Shown: in pieces, positions 12,269 through 22,537 of the stretch
Layout: each line of letters opens with the position of its first letter
How positions within the stretch are numbered: the first letter of the stretch is position 1
The notes under the pieces: model-generated
The model's input: only the letters and a program-made list of their open reading frames with translations
The model's database searches: none
What the model was told of the DNA's origin: nothing
Translations under genes and position numbers: made by a program
Source: Dolomedes plantarius
Taxonomy: Eukaryota; Arthropoda; Arachnida; Araneae; Dolomedidae
Assembly: GCA_907164885.2 (NCBI GenBank)
Contig: OU015495.1
Location: 100,165,332-100,229,331, forward strand
Direction: 5' to 3'
Length of the DNA: 64,000 nt

Positions 12269-13550
12269 TCTTTTATAACAACAAAACACGATATTTCCTA
12301 TACACGGGTTTTTCTAGGACGACAGTAATTCCCCCCCCCCCTCCACAAATTTTGTCATGTGTTTTTCTAACGGTGTACAATTGGGCTTTCTTACGGTGAG
12401 ATGCAAATGATATAATTACCTGTCAGAGTCAAGGTCGACTTCAAAATTATGGACCTTGTTCTTCAAATTATCAACTAAATAATCCCACTTCTGAGGGGAA
12501 CTCTTCAGTTTTGAAAACATATCTTACAACTTGATACGCTGAAACATTTCACAAATGAGAAAAAAATATCAGCATTTCAACACAGTAACACAGTAGGCTT
12601 CCATTAATTAATTTAATGTTTGGGTTTCAAATGTTTCAAAGAACGTCAAAGAACGAGCAAGTAAAACTGACATCATATCATTTTGTTTATTCAAAATAAG
12701 ATTCGACTGATTATTTCTTTCTTATTTTCCTTAAATACAAGTAGAGACCGTGGGCCTTAAAGATAGTGCTTTTAACAAATATGATTCTAAAGTCAATTTT
12801 TGTTACTTGTTTCTCTACTTCCCAGTCGGTTGTGATTAAGAACTATTTTATTTAATGAACCTAAACCATATATTACGGAAAGCGTAGCATAGTTTATTTA
12901 AGTTTAAATCTTCAAGGGATTATCTGGGGGCTCTAAACATCTCCTCTTATGTGTTCCTTGTTTATAAAATTATGTTCATTTAACCATCGTTGACGTATAA
13001 TTTATGGAAGGAGTACACAATTCTTCATTTCTTTTCATGTTTGGCACGAATGAAAAAATACTTTAAGGAGAATGAATGAAAAAAAATCTTGATATCTTTC
13101 AAAAGAAAGGTCCTTTCATTGCTAACATTTATGTCTTTTTCGTTAACCGCGGATTTATATATTGAAAACTGATTATTTAATGTCTTTATGTCCGTCATTA
13201 TGTAGTGTGGTGCATTGAAGCCAAAATAAATCAGTCTCTAATTTGATTTTTGGAAAATAAACAATTTTATTTATCGCCTAGAACTTAGTAATGGATTAAC
13301 ATATAATTGATAGTAAGAGTCGTAAAGCAATGCCATTTAACTAACCACCATGAACCGTGTACAATTCTAAAATGTGCTATATAAAAAGGAAATCTTACAA
13401 AGGAAGTTACATTAGATATCCGAAATATCGAAAGAGACAAAGAAATGTTGATTTAAATAACCACGCAAAAGAAAGAGATCTATTTCACGTCTCAATAGTA
13501 ACGATACTGCCAAAATGCTTTAAAAGGCATCATTATAACTGATGAAGATA
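12269..13550. other. No gene seen
   Basis: AT-rich DNA with a C11 run near 12331-12343. The 61-codon frame at 13357-13542 is Lys/Tyr/Arg-rich and has no recognisable domain. Confidence 0.45.
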
Positions 13551-13775
13551 TTATCGCTTATGGCTGTCATATAGCGTGATCGCAGTGCTCGACGCAATGT
13601 CATCATAATGTAACGTCCCAGAAAGTGATCTAAAACTGACATTTTTAGATTTTTGTAACGGGTTTGTACTATAGTCATGAGGCATTTTGTCACCATCCGT
13701 CTGTGACTTAACGTTTACGGTATGTAACAATACTGCAGTAAAGATAATGAAAATGGAAAAATTCCTGTCACTCAT
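13551..13775 (-). CDS. Candidate small secreted protein (74 aa), unverified
   Basis: I do not recognise this protein. From the chosen ATG (context CTAAAATG, favourable for animals) residues 1-5 are polar, residues 6-19 form a hydrophobic stretch (IFIIFTAVLLHTV), and NVKSQT follows, so the N-terminus looks like a signal peptide with possible cleavage after Ser24. The remaining ~50 residues are polar, lack cysteines and end DSHKR. The frame is open upstream to 13871, but that part is less protein-like. A TATAAAG lies ~110 bp upstream, too far for a simple core promoter, and no poly(A) signal is obvious downstream. A 74-codon frame arises easily by chance at this base composition; the signal peptide is the only reason to list it. 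Confidence 0.22.
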   Translation of the reverse strand: MSDRNFSIFIIFTAVLLHTVNVKSQTDGDKMPHDYSTNPLQKSKNVSFRSLSGTLHYDDIASSTAITLYDSHKR

Positions 13776-15769
13776 TTTAGACTGAATCTTTTCGGAGCAG
13801 TAGGTTAGTTGCAATCTTTTAACTAATAATCTGGCTATGATTCTACTATAGCCTTTAAATGGAATTTGCACTAACTTTTCATGCTTTATAAGTGTATTTT
13901 AACGAATAGAATAGAGTAAATATACAGAAATACTCAGATTTTCTTTTGTAGTTAAGGGATGAGTAATATCAGTTCGTATGAAAGGCAAAAGTTACTGAAA
14001 GTGCTCATTTGGAACGGGCTATCCTCCATGGACGTTATTTGTGGTAAAATTATTATTTTTGTTCTACAGTTATATTAAATATACACGAAAGAATGCAATC
14101 GTGATTTATTTATTTTTTCTGTGTAAGCTGCTACATTTATGTTTCTTAAGAAGTAAAACAAGCCTGTTAATTTTTTGTTCTATATACTCCAAATTTTCTT
14201 TTCATTAAAAGAGAATTCTGTATTTAGACGAATAGAATTGAGTCGAAAGTAACGCGCGCTTTGCATTAAAAATACTGTGATAAAAATCAAAATTTGAAAC
14301 AGGGTCTTGTATTGCTGGGTAAGAAGTGCTCCTGGACAATCAACTCAAGCCTCTAATTTGGCTACTTTGCGTTATATTTAAATAAATACGGTTAATAGTA
14401 ATAGAACGAGAATCTTTTTAGGGATAAGGCCTGGGGAGGAATCGACAGCCCTGCTAAACTTTACTCTGGCAGGATAGCTTATTAGTTATTTGGAAATTTA
14501 AACTGGAATAAACATTTGACTCATAACGACAGCACATAATTAAAAAGCGAGAACCACATACCACCATTATTTCATTAAAAAAATAAAAAAGAGAAGAATT
14601 TTGCATCGTATACTTATCAAACTTTTACGCTTCTTTACAGCGTAAGAAACTTAATTACTGTGAGGACACAGTAATTGATTTGTAGACACAAAACGAGCGG
14701 CATTTTCTTTATCCCTCCTTTATCTATTAAACGGTAATTTGACTGTCACTAATGAAAATTAATGACATGATTGCAATCTTGGTTGCGAAGTCCGGCACGT
14801 GATTTATGTCTCTCATCAAAACATCAGTGAGCAAATGATAAATATTTGAATCGGTAGGGGGAAGGATTTCAGGAGGTTTTGTATAAATATTTTTTAGTTT
14901 TCTCAAAAAAATATGTAAGATCGCATCATGTAACCCTTTTTTTATATGAGTAGTGTTTGGTTATCAAAACAGACATCTACATCATAAAAATAAATTCAAT
15001 AATAAGTTCATTTTTTTCATGCTGGTTTAAGAATCTCAAGTTCAGTTAAAAATTTAAAAGTGTGGTAAACGTGGTCAGATTCCCGTGAAAAATGTTTTAT
15101 CTTGGTAATAAACTTTAGTAATTTTAACTTAGTGCCGACAGGAATATAGTCTACAACCATGCTTTTAAATTATTGGCAGTATTATAATCTTCTGTTTCTG
15201 TTTAAAGTGAAATTATGTGTAAACAAGGCAATAAGCTAAAATTCGATTAAAGAGGATAAGGTTCACACTTTCTGGCTGATATGGCCGAAAAGCTATTTCT
15301 CTGGTATTCTATTAGAATGTGTAGGTTTGGGTCGCGACAATTTTAGAGTTTTAACTGTAAATTCCAGTTTTTTTAATCCTCGTTCAAAAGATGCTCGTAG
15401 CCTCCCTGTCATATTCGTATTCTAAAATTTTTGAGATGTGATAAAATTTAGTGCGTTGTCTCAGTTATAAATTTGGATTTACATTCAGAATTGTTTTAAG
15501 CTAAATTTGAAGATCATGTAGCTTAAAACGTTATCCATGTGCGTAAAATGTAATGAATGATATTTGTATTTTCGTGATATTTTTCTTCTATCGCTTGCAC
15601 ACATAGATACAGGTATCTACAAAAAATAGTGCTTTATGCTTCATTTATTCATTCTGACAATGCATTATGATTCATTAATAGACGCAACAAAGTCATCCAT
15701 GCCATAATATTGCTTTTCATACTTGCAAATTTACCAAATGTACAGAATGAAACCATGGACTGCACTTTC
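13776..15769. other. No gene seen
   Basis: AT-rich DNA. A perfect 10-bp stem (AATTACTGTG / CACAGTAATT) with a 4-base loop lies near 14653-14676; otherwise nothing stands out. Confidence 0.45.
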
Positions 15770-16125
15770 CTGTATGAATTATCCCGAAGTGTTGGACACC
15801 TATTTTTTTTCTCCAATTAAACTAATGGCTCATTGAAGACAGAGAGAGACAAAAAATAGCGTCTGTTTTAAATGGTTTTGTCATTTAGGAGGTATTTTAG
15901 ATTTGCTTTGTTTCGCTAAAGGCGGATCATCTAAATTTAGTTTGGAAATTACCAGAAGTTTAATGGGTGTGTCAATAAAAGAAATAGAACTCATTGTTAT
16001 TTAGAAATAGTTACAGCGGTTTTCCCTTATAACTTGTAACCTTTGAAAGACTTCTTGTGTTTCATTTAATGTTTGTGGCGGAGAATGCATATTACTATTA
16101 TTATTATTTTGCTTTCAGTATGATT
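15770..16125 (+). repeat. Dispersed repeat, copy 1 of 2
   Basis: About 350 bp matching 20480-20830 in the same orientation. Shared landmarks in order: CTCCAATTAAACTAATGGCT, GACAAAAAATAG, AGGAGGTATTTTAG, AGTTTAATGGGTG, AACCTTTGAAAGAC and TTTAATGTTTGTGG, then a TTATTA run. No terminal repeats, tRNA head or ORF is visible, so the type of repeat is unknown. Confidence 0.85.
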
Positions 16126-16322
16126 TCAGATTGGCTTTTTTCTCTAGAGGCAAAAACATTTTAATTTAGTTATTTGCCTGATCAATTTAGTTCTCGCCTT
16201 ACATAAAACTTAGGTGTGACATATTGTCAATGCCGATTAAATCTTACGAGTATATATGTCAATTAATTCGTGGATTTGAGTGAAAATTATATCTACTTTT
16301 AAGCTTTTCATTATTACTTATA

Positions 16323-16856
16323 CAGTGAAACTTCTCTACACCGAATCTTCACTAGCAATTCAACGGCCATCCCTCTAAACGGCCATATTTTGTTCAGAAC
16401 CGATTCAAGACTCCATAGAGCCAATGTTAAAGAATAAACCTCTATTTGAATGCCACCATTGAAATCGGCCATATTTTGTTCAGAACTGATTCAAGACCCC
16501 ATAGAGCCTATGTTAAGACGAAACCTCTATTTGAAAGCCGTCCCTCTAAACGGCCATATTTATTCAGAACATATTCAAGACTACATAGAGCCAATGTTAA
16601 AGAAGAAACCTCTATTTGAAGTTCGCCCTTCAAAACGGCCATTTTTGTTCAGAACCGATTCAAGACTCAATAGAGCCAATGTTAAGGACAAAACCTCTAT
16701 TTGAAGGCCGTCCCTCTAAACGGCCATATTTTGTTCAGAACCGATTAAAGACTCCATAAGCCAATGTTAAGTAAGAAACCTCCATTTGAAGGCCACCAAT
16801 CAAAAGGGCCACTTTTTTTTAAAAACATTACTGACCACCCTAGAGAAGTTTCGCTG
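16323..16856. mobile_element. TA-target MITE with internal 85-bp tandem repeat
   Basis: The ends CAGTGAAACTTCTCTA and (other side) CAGCGAAACTTCTCTA are inverted repeats with one mismatch, flanked by TA (16321-16322 and 16857-16858). The interior is about five tandem units of roughly 85-95 bp, each with CGGCCAT-TTTGTTCAGAAC, CATAGAGCCAATGTTAA and ACCTCTATTTGAA; units begin near 16381, 16467, 16552, 16637 and 16732. The 84-codon frame at 16450-16704 is the tandem repeat translated. A smaller relative at 49020 has a Helitron inserted in it. Confidence 0.9.
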
Positions 16857-17038
16857 TACAACCTTTTATATCTAAAAAAAAGCCCATTAGCTTTGCGATA
16901 AATTCGCAGCATTTTATCTCCGTCAAATATAGTTTATGCGATACAGAGAATGTAAGACGCGAAAGTGACAAAGAAGTACACCATTTTCAATAACAAAGGG
17001 ATTTTCTGTATCAAAGTGTTTGTTTTTTTTACGTAAAG

Positions 17039-17095
17039 GGATTTGGACCGGACCCAGTTATTTCTCCCAATTCTCTTTCACAACGTCCAAAACGG
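17039..17095 (+). CDS. Candidate 57-bp internal exon
   Basis: A T-rich tract ending TTTTTTTTACGTAAAG precedes the segment and GGTAAGTAG, a strong 5' splice site, follows it. The 57 bp are open in all three frames; the best-looking frame reads GFGPDPVISPNSLSQRPKR (19 codons, phase 0 at both ends). The segment and the 300 bp after it are GC-richer than their surroundings and show no repeat match in the window. No protein family is recognised, and a splice-like pair this short can be chance. Confidence 0.22.
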
Positions 17096-17400
17096 GTAAG
17101 TAGTTAAAAGTGAAAGCATGTGAAAGGCAAAACGAAGGCCTGCTTCTCCAATCAGCTGGCCGCTTGACAATTCTAATTGAAAAGACTAGTTTTGGATGCG
17201 TTCGCTGGAGCATTCGTATGCAAATAGGACCCATCACTTTGTATGCAAACAGTTACTGGAAAATTTCCCAGCAGATGTGATTGAAAAGCATTCTTGAATG
17301 CCTTGGCAGGGCTCATAGTGTAGCTTGAGGTGACGGTTTTTATGCAGTTGTCGGATATAAATGCAAAATAGAGAACCAGGGTCGCGACTCATTTATTTAT
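17096..17400. other. GC-richer non-repeat segment, possible regulatory DNA
   Basis: It contains an octamer ATGCAAAT (near 17219), a second ATGCAAAC (near 17244) and GATATAAATGC (near 17354) placed about 30 bp before ACTCATTTA. Octamer sites can bind POU factors, and the last pair could be a TATA box with an initiator. These are motif matches only. Confidence 0.25.
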
Positions 17401-17634
17401 CCCTTGCAATGTTTTTGGCAAATGCAGGGCAATACACTGGTTTCTAGATTACTTAAGAAAATTTAACGATCAATCATTAAATAATCGCTAGGCAAAAACA
17501 TATCATGGATAAGTTTTGTTTACTTATCAGGGGCAGACATAAACTTTAATTTATTTATATTATAATAGAAAAAAAACTGAAACATTTTATTTGGATATCC
17601 TCTTACTAATTTTTTAAACTATCAAATATATGCA

Positions 17635-18333
17635 CAGAGCCGGGCCGATCAATTGGGGCTAGTTTTAAAAACCGCGACATTTAAAATTTTTGGAAAGACT
17701 CTTTAATAATGAATGTATCTCAATTAGAAAGAGTCTGCTTAATACAACAACGGTTACTTTAGGAAAAATATGCATTCATTTTAAAGAAACATAAACATTT
17801 TTAAAATTACAGTACTTTAAACAAGTAGAATAAATAAATAAATTTGAATATAATTTGTTATGTAATGAAAAAAATGTCTAAATCATTCTTTAAGCGTTTA
17901 TGGCAGCAAATTGTTTGATTGCCCCTCTAAAATTAGTTGTTTTCCATACCGTCTTTTCTGTAGAAATAACTGCTAGATCATTCAGTCTCTCTTGAGTTTT
18001 CATTATTCATAGATAATTCTCAAAAATTTTCAGCTTATAAAAATTGTATTCAGCTACTGCTATTGTTACAGGTAGAGTTAGTAGAATTATTAGAGCTACA
18101 GCCTTTGGAAACATGTATTCAAAATTTTATTTCTATAATCTAAAATTCAGGAGTTTATAAAAAAAGTCTACATATTTTAATTCTAATATATTTGTATATT
18201 TTTATGAATTTCTTCATATATTAAATTAAACTATAAATACTTATTCGTTATTCGTTAAAAATTTCGCATTTTTAATATGTATCATTTTGGCACCTATTTT
18301 AATTCTCCGCCTTCCCTTATGTTACCGGCCCTG
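17635..18333. mobile_element. hAT element with 8-bp target duplication, internally deleted
   Basis: The ends CAGAGCCGG and (other side) CAGGGCCGG are inverted, with perfect 8-bp flanking duplications TATATGCA at 17627-17634 and 18334-18341. At 699 bp it is far shorter than an autonomous hAT element. It still carries the C-terminal part of the transposase on the minus strand (17890-18114). The fold-back element begins 26 bp after its right end. Confidence 0.93.
17890..18114 (-). pseudogene. hAT transposase C-terminal dimerisation fragment
   Basis: 75 codons with one internal stop. The reading FPKAVALIILLTLPVTIAVA followed by EYNFYKLKIFENYL and, after the stop, QERLNDLAVIS matches the pattern of the hAT C-terminal dimerisation region (hydrophobic LLTLPV, A-E-x-x-F-x-K-L-K, then QERL-x-x-L-A). 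The BED zinc finger, the RNase H-like catalytic core and the DDE residues are all missing. It lies inside the hAT ends at 17635-18333 in antisense to the window and is a dead remnant. Confidence 0.8.
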
Positions 18334-18475
18334 TATATGCATAAATAAGTTTAAATACAAGGTGCCCGGGCTAAAAGTATACAAAAGTTATGGCTTATTT
18401 TTACAGAACTACCTATTAGAATTTTTAAAAAATATTTAAATAGAAAGAACATCTCACCAAGTTTTAATATCAATC

Positions 18476-18688
18476 TTAGATTTCGATCATAGTACCATAG
18501 ATTTCGATGTGTGCACCTTTTGTAGCACGACAAACGTCTAAATGGTAATCCAGTTCTCTCCAAGTGCTTCGTAGCATATCAGGAGTTATTAAACGAATTG
18601 CTTGAATGATACACTTCCTCAACAAATCCCCAGTTTCAATTTTTTGTCTATACACAACGAATTTAATGAATCCCCAAGCAAAAAAGTC
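18476..18688 (-). pseudogene. mariner-type transposase C-terminus (left arm)
   Basis: 71 codons ending in TAA. It begins DFFAWGFIKFVVYR, matching the (C/L)DFFLWG-(Y/F)-IK region that follows the last catalytic acidic residue of IS630-Tc1-mariner transposases, and continues through LITPDMLRSTWRELDY and CRATKGAHIE to the C-terminus, a layout common in arthropod copies. The DNA-binding domain and the first two catalytic residues are absent. The last 40 codons are repeated in reverse orientation at 18691-18810. Confidence 0.75.
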
Positions 18689-18690
18689 GA

Positions 18691-18810
18691 ATAACTCCTG
18701 ATATGCTACGAAACACTTGGAGAGATCTGGATTTCCATTTCGACGTGAGTTGTGCTACAAAAGGTGCACACATCGAAATCTATGATACTATGATCGAAAT
18801 TTATGACTGA
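18691..18810 (+). pseudogene. mariner-type transposase C-terminus (right arm)
   Basis: 40 codons ending in TGA that match the last part of the minus-strand fragment at 18476 (ITPDML-NTWRDLDFHFD, then CATKGAHIEIYDTMIEIYD). It is the inverted partner of that fragment in the fold-back structure, not a separate gene. Confidence 0.75.
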
Positions 18811-18857
18811 TATTAAAACTTGGTTAGATGTTTTTTTTTTCTATTTAAATAATTTTC

Positions 18858-19031
18858 TAACGTAGGATTACGTTTCTCAATAATGGTCCTTCGGAGAGAA
18901 AAAAAAAATTCTCTTGCGTCTCGAGTTATAATTTTGACAGTGCGCCAAACCAAGTAGCAGTAAACAGTTAAACAGAAAAGTACCAAAATGCGGTAAAAAA
19001 GAGGTAAGCAACGATAAGTAATCCTACGTTA
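18858..19031. mobile_element. Short MITE inserted in the fold-back arm
   Basis: TAACGTAGGATTAC at the left and its exact reverse complement GTAATCCTACGTTA at the right bound 174 bp. The insert has no counterpart in the left arm, so it arrived after the fold-back formed. Superfamily uncertain; the target duplication is ambiguous (TA or TAA). Confidence 0.75.
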
Positions 19032-19146
19032 ATAACCCGCAGTAGTTTCGTTAGAAGAGACTACCTGAAATATATTTTTTTAAATTCTCATGGGTAGTTC
19101 CGTAAAAATAAGTCATAACTTTTGGATACCTTTAGCACGGACATCC

Positions 19147-19411
19147 TTTTTTTTATAAATGATAAGTTAAGAGCGATTGTTAAATTCACCTGAAAAAGGG
19201 GAAAATATATTTATTCCTGGGACGTACAAATCTGATGCGTTTCTTTGTTTCATTCTCACGATTTATAACGGCAGTCAAAGGCTAACCTTTTGTAACTTTC
19301 GGAAAGTTTAGAAAACGAAGCACGATAACAAAATAATATCTAAATAAGATATATTCATGAGTGACAATATTTAACTGAAAGTAATGCATATTATATATAT
19401 ATATATATATA
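19147..19411. other. No gene seen; TA microsatellite at right
   Basis: AT-rich sequence ending in a (TA)n run (19390-19410) immediately before Helitron copy 4. Confidence 0.5.
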
Positions 19412-20100
19412 CTAGCTGAAAACCCGCGCTTTGCTACGGAGTACATTCAAATTAAATACAACGGTCAACGTATGTAATTTATGCCAAAAAATAAATATAT
19501 ATATATTTATAATAAATGAGACGATCAATGTATACAATTGATGTAAAATATATATCTATCTATATATATATTTATAAAAAAATCGTAAGGGATATGCATT
19601 TTTTTTGGGATAATATCCAATCGTCTGCTGCATTAGAAAGAGGAAAAAAATATTTTTTTTTGTCTATTTAGTTGTTACGCACGTGACGATAAATTTATTG
19701 AAAGTACCAGAAAAAGAAATCACGTGATCAGCATTTAATAGATTAAATTCTAAAAATTAATCTTTAAAAATTCACCAAAAATAAAAAAATGGAGGTAAAA
19801 ATTCGAAAAAAATTTCATTTTGAAGGAAATTTTATGATCTTTCTCGTGATATAAATTTTATAATCCTAAATGAATTATTTTTTTATATGCAAACGTAAAA
19901 AAAGTTTAAAAAACAGCTTAAAAATTTAATTAAAAAAATCTAAGAAGAATTCTTTAAAAATCTTTCTTAGTGCACCCCTACACCATAAGAAGAATCGCCA
20001 TGCAAAATTTCAGCCCTTTAGGTCCAGCGGTTTGGTTTGTGCGTTGTATGTCAGTCAGTGAATGAATGAGTCAGTTACGGAACTGTTTTATATATATAGA
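19412..20100 (-). mobile_element. Non-autonomous Helitron, copy 4 (subfamily A)
   Basis: Read on the minus strand it starts TCTATATATATAAAACAG and ends with the hairpin CCGTAGCAAAGCGCGG-like sequence and GTTTTCAGCTAG|T. The flanks are A on the left and T on the right, as expected for insertion between A and T. It contains the subfamily A marker around the CCAATCGTCTGCTGCATTAG segment but lacks the CTGTACTATATTAAC stretch, so it is internally deleted relative to copies 1, 2 and 5. Confidence 0.85.
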
Positions 20101-20479
20101 TATAAATTTTAGTGCGTAAATTAATTCTTTTTATTTGTACTACCTCAAATATCTTTTACCACTTTAAACTTATGATACATGTGCAGCAGACATAATTATA
20201 GAAAATTAGTTTCGAGCGTAATGAAATTAATTAGAGAAAAAAATCCCTAAAATACCTCTAACAGTATAAAATGAACGTTTCGATTTATAGAAAGGTTCCC
20301 CTGAATCGTAAAAAAGAGAAAGAAATGCCAATGTGATGAAAGCTTTGAGTGCCAAACTTCCACACCACAAAAGGGAATAAATAATCGATGAAATCCGAAA
20401 TGACCAAGCAAACATTAATTCACAGACTTAAATTTTAGCTTCTGTGAATTCGATGCATTTAAAAAACCTATTTAGTTTA
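20101..20479. other. No gene seen
   Basis: AT-rich sequence; the 62-codon minus-strand frame at 20227-20415 has no recognisable domain. Confidence 0.45.
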
Positions 20480-20830
20480 TGAATGATCCCAAAGTGCTGG
20501 AGATCGATTTTTTTTCTCCAATTAAACTAATGGCTCGTTGAAGACAGAAAGACAAAAAATAGTGTCTGTTTTAAATGTTTTTGTCATGTAGGAGGTATTT
20601 TAGGTTTGCTTTGTCTTGCCAAAGGCGAAGAATCTTAATTCAGTTTGGAAATTACCAAAAGTTTAATGGGTGGATCAATAAAAGAAATAGAACACATTGT
20701 TAGAAACAGTTACAGCAGTTTTCCCTTGTAATTAGCGTAACCTTTGAAAGACGTCTTGTCGAGTCTCCTTTAATGTTTGTGGAGGATGAAGCACATTATT
20801 ATTAATATTATTTATTATTTTTCTTTCAAT
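20480..20830 (+). repeat. Dispersed repeat, copy 2 of 2
   Basis: Direct-orientation match to 15770-16125 over the whole length, with scattered substitutions and small indels. Confidence 0.85.
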
Positions 20831-20928
20831 AAGGTTTTTCTGTCTCTAATTTTATGTTAATTGTATCCGGTTTTCTAATTGATTCTTTTTCTGGTGTCTT
20901 TCTTTTTTTTTCAATTTTGCATAACGAG

Positions 20929-21002
20929 AGCAAGCAGAAAGATAGCCGCAGAAGAAGAAAATCAGTTCATCATGATTCGGAGGAATCATTGATTGAACTG
21001 AG
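20929..21002 (+). CDS. Candidate 74-bp exon
   Basis: The segment is preceded by a long pyrimidine tract (TCTTTCTTTTTTTTTCAATT, then TTGCATAACGAG) and followed by GAG|GTGAAG; a second, stronger donor GGTAAGT lies 17 bp further on, but the frame closes with TGA before it. The open frame reads SKQKDSRRRRKSVHHDSEE then SLIELR: charged, non-repetitive and protein-like, with codons less AT-biased than the surroundings. No family is recognised. Confidence 0.25.
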
Positions 21003-22010
21003 GTGAAGTCATTATCAGGGTAAGTTCACTATTCTGTGATAGAATATTTGTCACCAATAAGAACTAAAAGCATTTCATTCCCTGTAAGGGATCTATTCCT
21101 ACTGAAAACAGGTTGAATGTCATCATGTCGGGTTTCCTGTTGTATCGTCAAGCAAGGCAAACACAGACATCGATACATTTATTACTAATTTAATGATTTC
21201 GATATAAATATATTAAATAATTATAAAAATATAATATTGAGTTTTCAACTTGTTCAGTCATTATCTTGCACGTGAGCCCATTTCATAAAACATATAACCT
21301 GAATGAATTCTTCTGCACTGATAAACTTCAAGTTGTTGTCTATTTCTCCCGGTAGTGTTGTCTTGAAGTTTCTTCTTCCTGTCTAAAAGTTTAACAATAA
21401 ATTTATTCACTGGTCAGATTTTGTGAGAAAATTTAATTACACCTAAAAAATGTCAAGTGATACTAAATATTCCCAGAGTATAAATTAGTTGATGAACCTT
21501 TAAAGAGGAAGTTTGGAGATAATTTTAAGTTGGTATCGCTGATAAAAGTAAACGATTCCGGGGGTAGTACAAAAAAGGAATTCCTGAATTTGATACGTTT
21601 TACGAAATGTGCCGATGCATTTGTTTGATAATGACTTTATAAATCAAAAATTCAACATTATAACTATCAAATTTAAATAAATGTAAGAACGACGATGTTT
21701 GACATTGTTTATGTACAATATAGAACACAACATGATATCAACCCACCTGGTTATTCTGTTTTCTGTGGAGATGGCTCCCTCGCAGGAAATGGTAGATATT
21801 AGATTCCATTCTCCACATAAATATTTATAAAAGATGACCTTTACAAATCATGTTATAAAATGCCAAGAATGCAGTTTTATAAAAGATGGTTATGATCAGC
21901 TTTACGCTGATTGCGAATAGTTATATCGCACAAAATGTAAATCATAAATAAATAAATTTATAATCGGCATAGAATGTGTGAAACTGAGAATGCTCAAGGG
22001 ATTTAAAATA
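21003..22010. other. No gene seen
   Basis: AT-rich unique-looking DNA between the candidate exon and the mariner remnant. Confidence 0.45.
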
Positions 22011-22535
22011 CAGGGTTTTCATTAAAGAATCCCCCGATTACAAATTTTAATATTTTCCATAATTACAAGCAGAAAATTAAAAGAAATATGTAATTGTAAA
22101 GAAAAATGTTAAATGTTTAGTTTGTAACATATTTGACACAGAACACACCATTGGATTGGTCGCAGTTCAGTCGATGATTTGGTCCTACACAGCTACCCTC
22201 CTAAATCACCAGACTTCATCCCATGTGACTTCTTCCTTTGGGGATATGTCAAAGATCTTGTGTTCATACCACCTTTGCCTACAAGTTTTCCCGAACTCAA
22301 CCATCGCATTTGTGATGTTTTACAAACAGTTAAGAGTGAAACATTACAACGTGTTTGGCAAGAAATGGCATATAGCAATGATATTATACGGATGACGAAA
22401 TGAAGTCATATCAAACACCTGTGGAAAAAAATATAACATTTTCCCTTTACAATGACATGATAATTATAATTTTCTGTTTGCAATTATGGAAAATATTAAA
22501 TTTTATAATGGGAAGATTCTTTCCTGATAACCCTG
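22011..22535 (+). mobile_element. mariner-like element, 5' deleted, ~70-bp TIRs
   Basis: The ends CAGGGTT-TCA-AAAGAATC are inverted repeats extending about 70 bp inward (both arms contain AATATTTTCCATAATT), flanked by TA at 22009-22010 and 22536-22537. Between them only the transposase C-terminus remains. Confidence 0.9.
22179..22403 (+). pseudogene. mariner/Tc1-type transposase C-terminal fragment
   Basis: A 74-codon open frame. The motif KSPDFIPCDFFLWGYVKD near residues 9-26 is the block holding the last catalytic aspartate of IS630-Tc1-mariner transposases; IPPLPTSFPELNHRI and a C-terminal LQRVWQEMAYS follow as in arthropod family members. The HTH DNA-binding domain and the first two catalytic aspartates are absent. 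Two other frames that overlap it are shadows. Confidence 0.85.
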
Positions 22536-22537
22536 TA

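Larger units (their letters stand above)
18359..19146. mobile_element. Fold-back element made of inverted mariner ends
   Basis: The left end carries GTGCCCGGGCTAAAAGTATA, then CAAAAGTTATGGCTTATTTT; the right end is the inverted match (ACTTTTGGATACC, TTTAGCACGGACATCC). The arms continue inward: AAACTTGG, ATCGAAATCTATG, GGTGCACAC, CTCCTGATATGCTACGAA. Both arms hold the same transposase C-terminus in opposite directions, meeting near 18600-18690. The right arm is enlarged by a 174-bp MITE at 18858. The arrangement suggests head-to-head joining of two partial mariner copies. Confidence 0.85.

Noticed and set aside
16450..16704. 84-codon repetitive ORF as a repeat protein
   Set aside because: It lies wholly in the tandem repeat of a MITE, and the units have indels that break the frame.
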